Shown here in pieces: positions 63,736 through 64,000 of a stretch of DNA of 64,000 nucleotides; position 1 is the stretch's first letter, and each line of letters starts with the position of its first letter. This DNA comes from Blastocatellia bacterium (lineage in GTDB: Bacteria > Acidobacteriota > Blastocatellia > UBA7656 > JADIYM01), in the NCBI GenBank assembly GCA_016705245.1, contig JADIYM010000001.1, forward strand, positions 310,001-374,000, given 5' to 3'. The translations under genes were made by a program, and so were the position numbers. The notes beneath the pieces were generated by a model. The model saw only the letters and a program-made list of their open reading frames with translations. It did no database searches and was not told where the DNA came from.

Positions 63736-64000
63736 TTTGCGTCGCCTCCCACGATCGATCCCGGCAGGGCATCCGCAAGCATCGGTCCCAGCGGACCTTC
63801 GACTATTCGCAACGCATCACCGCGCCGCAGCGCGCCAGACGCGAGTGCGTCGCGCAGCGGCTGCACGACCGAATGCTCGACTGCACGGCGCATCGCACAG
63901 GGTCCCTCGCCGGGCCGTATTCCGATCTCGGCGAGCGCATCGACGGCATCCGGCTGGACCGTGACGTCGATGCCGTCGCGCACTCGCGCCGACTTTGCCG
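63732..64000 (-). CDS. C-terminal end of a ClpA/ClpB-type AAA+ ATPase, incomplete
   Basis: Only the last ~89 residues are in the window. They fit the C-terminal small domain of Clp ATPases: RVRDGIDVTVQPDAVDALAE, then MRRAVEHSVVQPLRDALASG and RRGDALRIVEG. The usual GARPLRR stretch reads GPCAMRR, so it is a diverged member, and ClpA, ClpB and ClpC cannot be told apart. The N-terminal part, including both Walker motifs, lies beyond the right edge. Confidence 0.65.
   Translation of the reverse strand, partial: AKSARVRDGIDVTVQPDAVDALAEIGIRPGEGPCAMRRAVEHSVVQPLRDALASGALRRGDALRIVEGPLGPMLADALPGSIVGGDAK

Overview
GC-rich bacterial chromosome, most like an Acidobacteriota (Thermoanaerobaculia/Holophagae-type) metagenome bin. 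This placement is inferred from gene order and family composition; there is no rRNA gene to confirm it. About 50 protein genes and one tRNA (Ala, anticodon CGC) are packed on both strands. There is no prophage, transposase, integrase, CRISPR array or toxin-antitoxin locus.

Layout. 0-2.2 kb: ribulose-phosphate epimerase (cut by the window edge), a PASTA membrane protein and an AmrS-type radical SAM enzyme. 2.4-8.3 kb: envelope polysaccharide genes (glycosyltransferase, asparagine synthase, TPR/TonB-C protein, WecG-type transferase, secreted protein). 8.4-12.9 kb: a minus-strand cofactor cluster (nadC, unknown, birA, coaX, unknown, B3/4-domain protein). 13-15.7 kb: flippase and glycosyltransferase. 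15.9-18.3 kb: histidine kinase and OmpR-type regulator. 18.5-23.7 kb: broken aldo/keto reductase, 8-oxoguanine glycosylase, an unknown protein and ComEC. 23.9-31.5 kb: lipoprotein, FHA protein, RNase Z, IPT/TIG protein, coiled-coil zinc-ribbon protein, unknown, tRNA-Ala and a secreted protein. 32-38 kb: HPF-type ribosome factor, alpha/beta hydrolase, asparaginase, AlaX editing protein and a beta-propeller protein. 38.2-45.1 kb: phosphatase-superfamily enzyme, TPR-GGDEF protein, then a kinase / MoaD-MoaE fusion / amylase operon. 45.2-49.7 kb: ABC ATPase, permease and AttH-like lipocalin. 49.9-64 kb: FAD monooxygenase, two related hybrid kinases, an MgtC/DUF4010 membrane protein, a PAS-GGDEF-EAL protein, a CrtI-type desaturase, a zinc-ribbon membrane protein and a Clp-type ATPase C-terminus.

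The most striking feature is between the genes. At least seven unrelated families of long inverted repeats (called A-G here) fill most of the longer spacers. Stems reach 41-46 bp with zero or one mismatch, families are nested in one place, and some gene stop codons lie inside the repeat arms. No mobilising protein is present.

Two cautions. Five otherwise intact genes carry single-base frameshifts (amrS, flippase, asparaginase, TPR-GGDEF, and the permease twice), which looks like uncorrected sequencing indels. Two other genes (aldo/keto reductase and the EAL domain) lack an internal block of roughly 45-60 residues including catalytic residues; these may be true deletions or assembly collapses. 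Several genes have a TAnnnT -10 box only 6-8 nt before the start codon and no Shine-Dalgarno, suggesting leaderless mRNAs.
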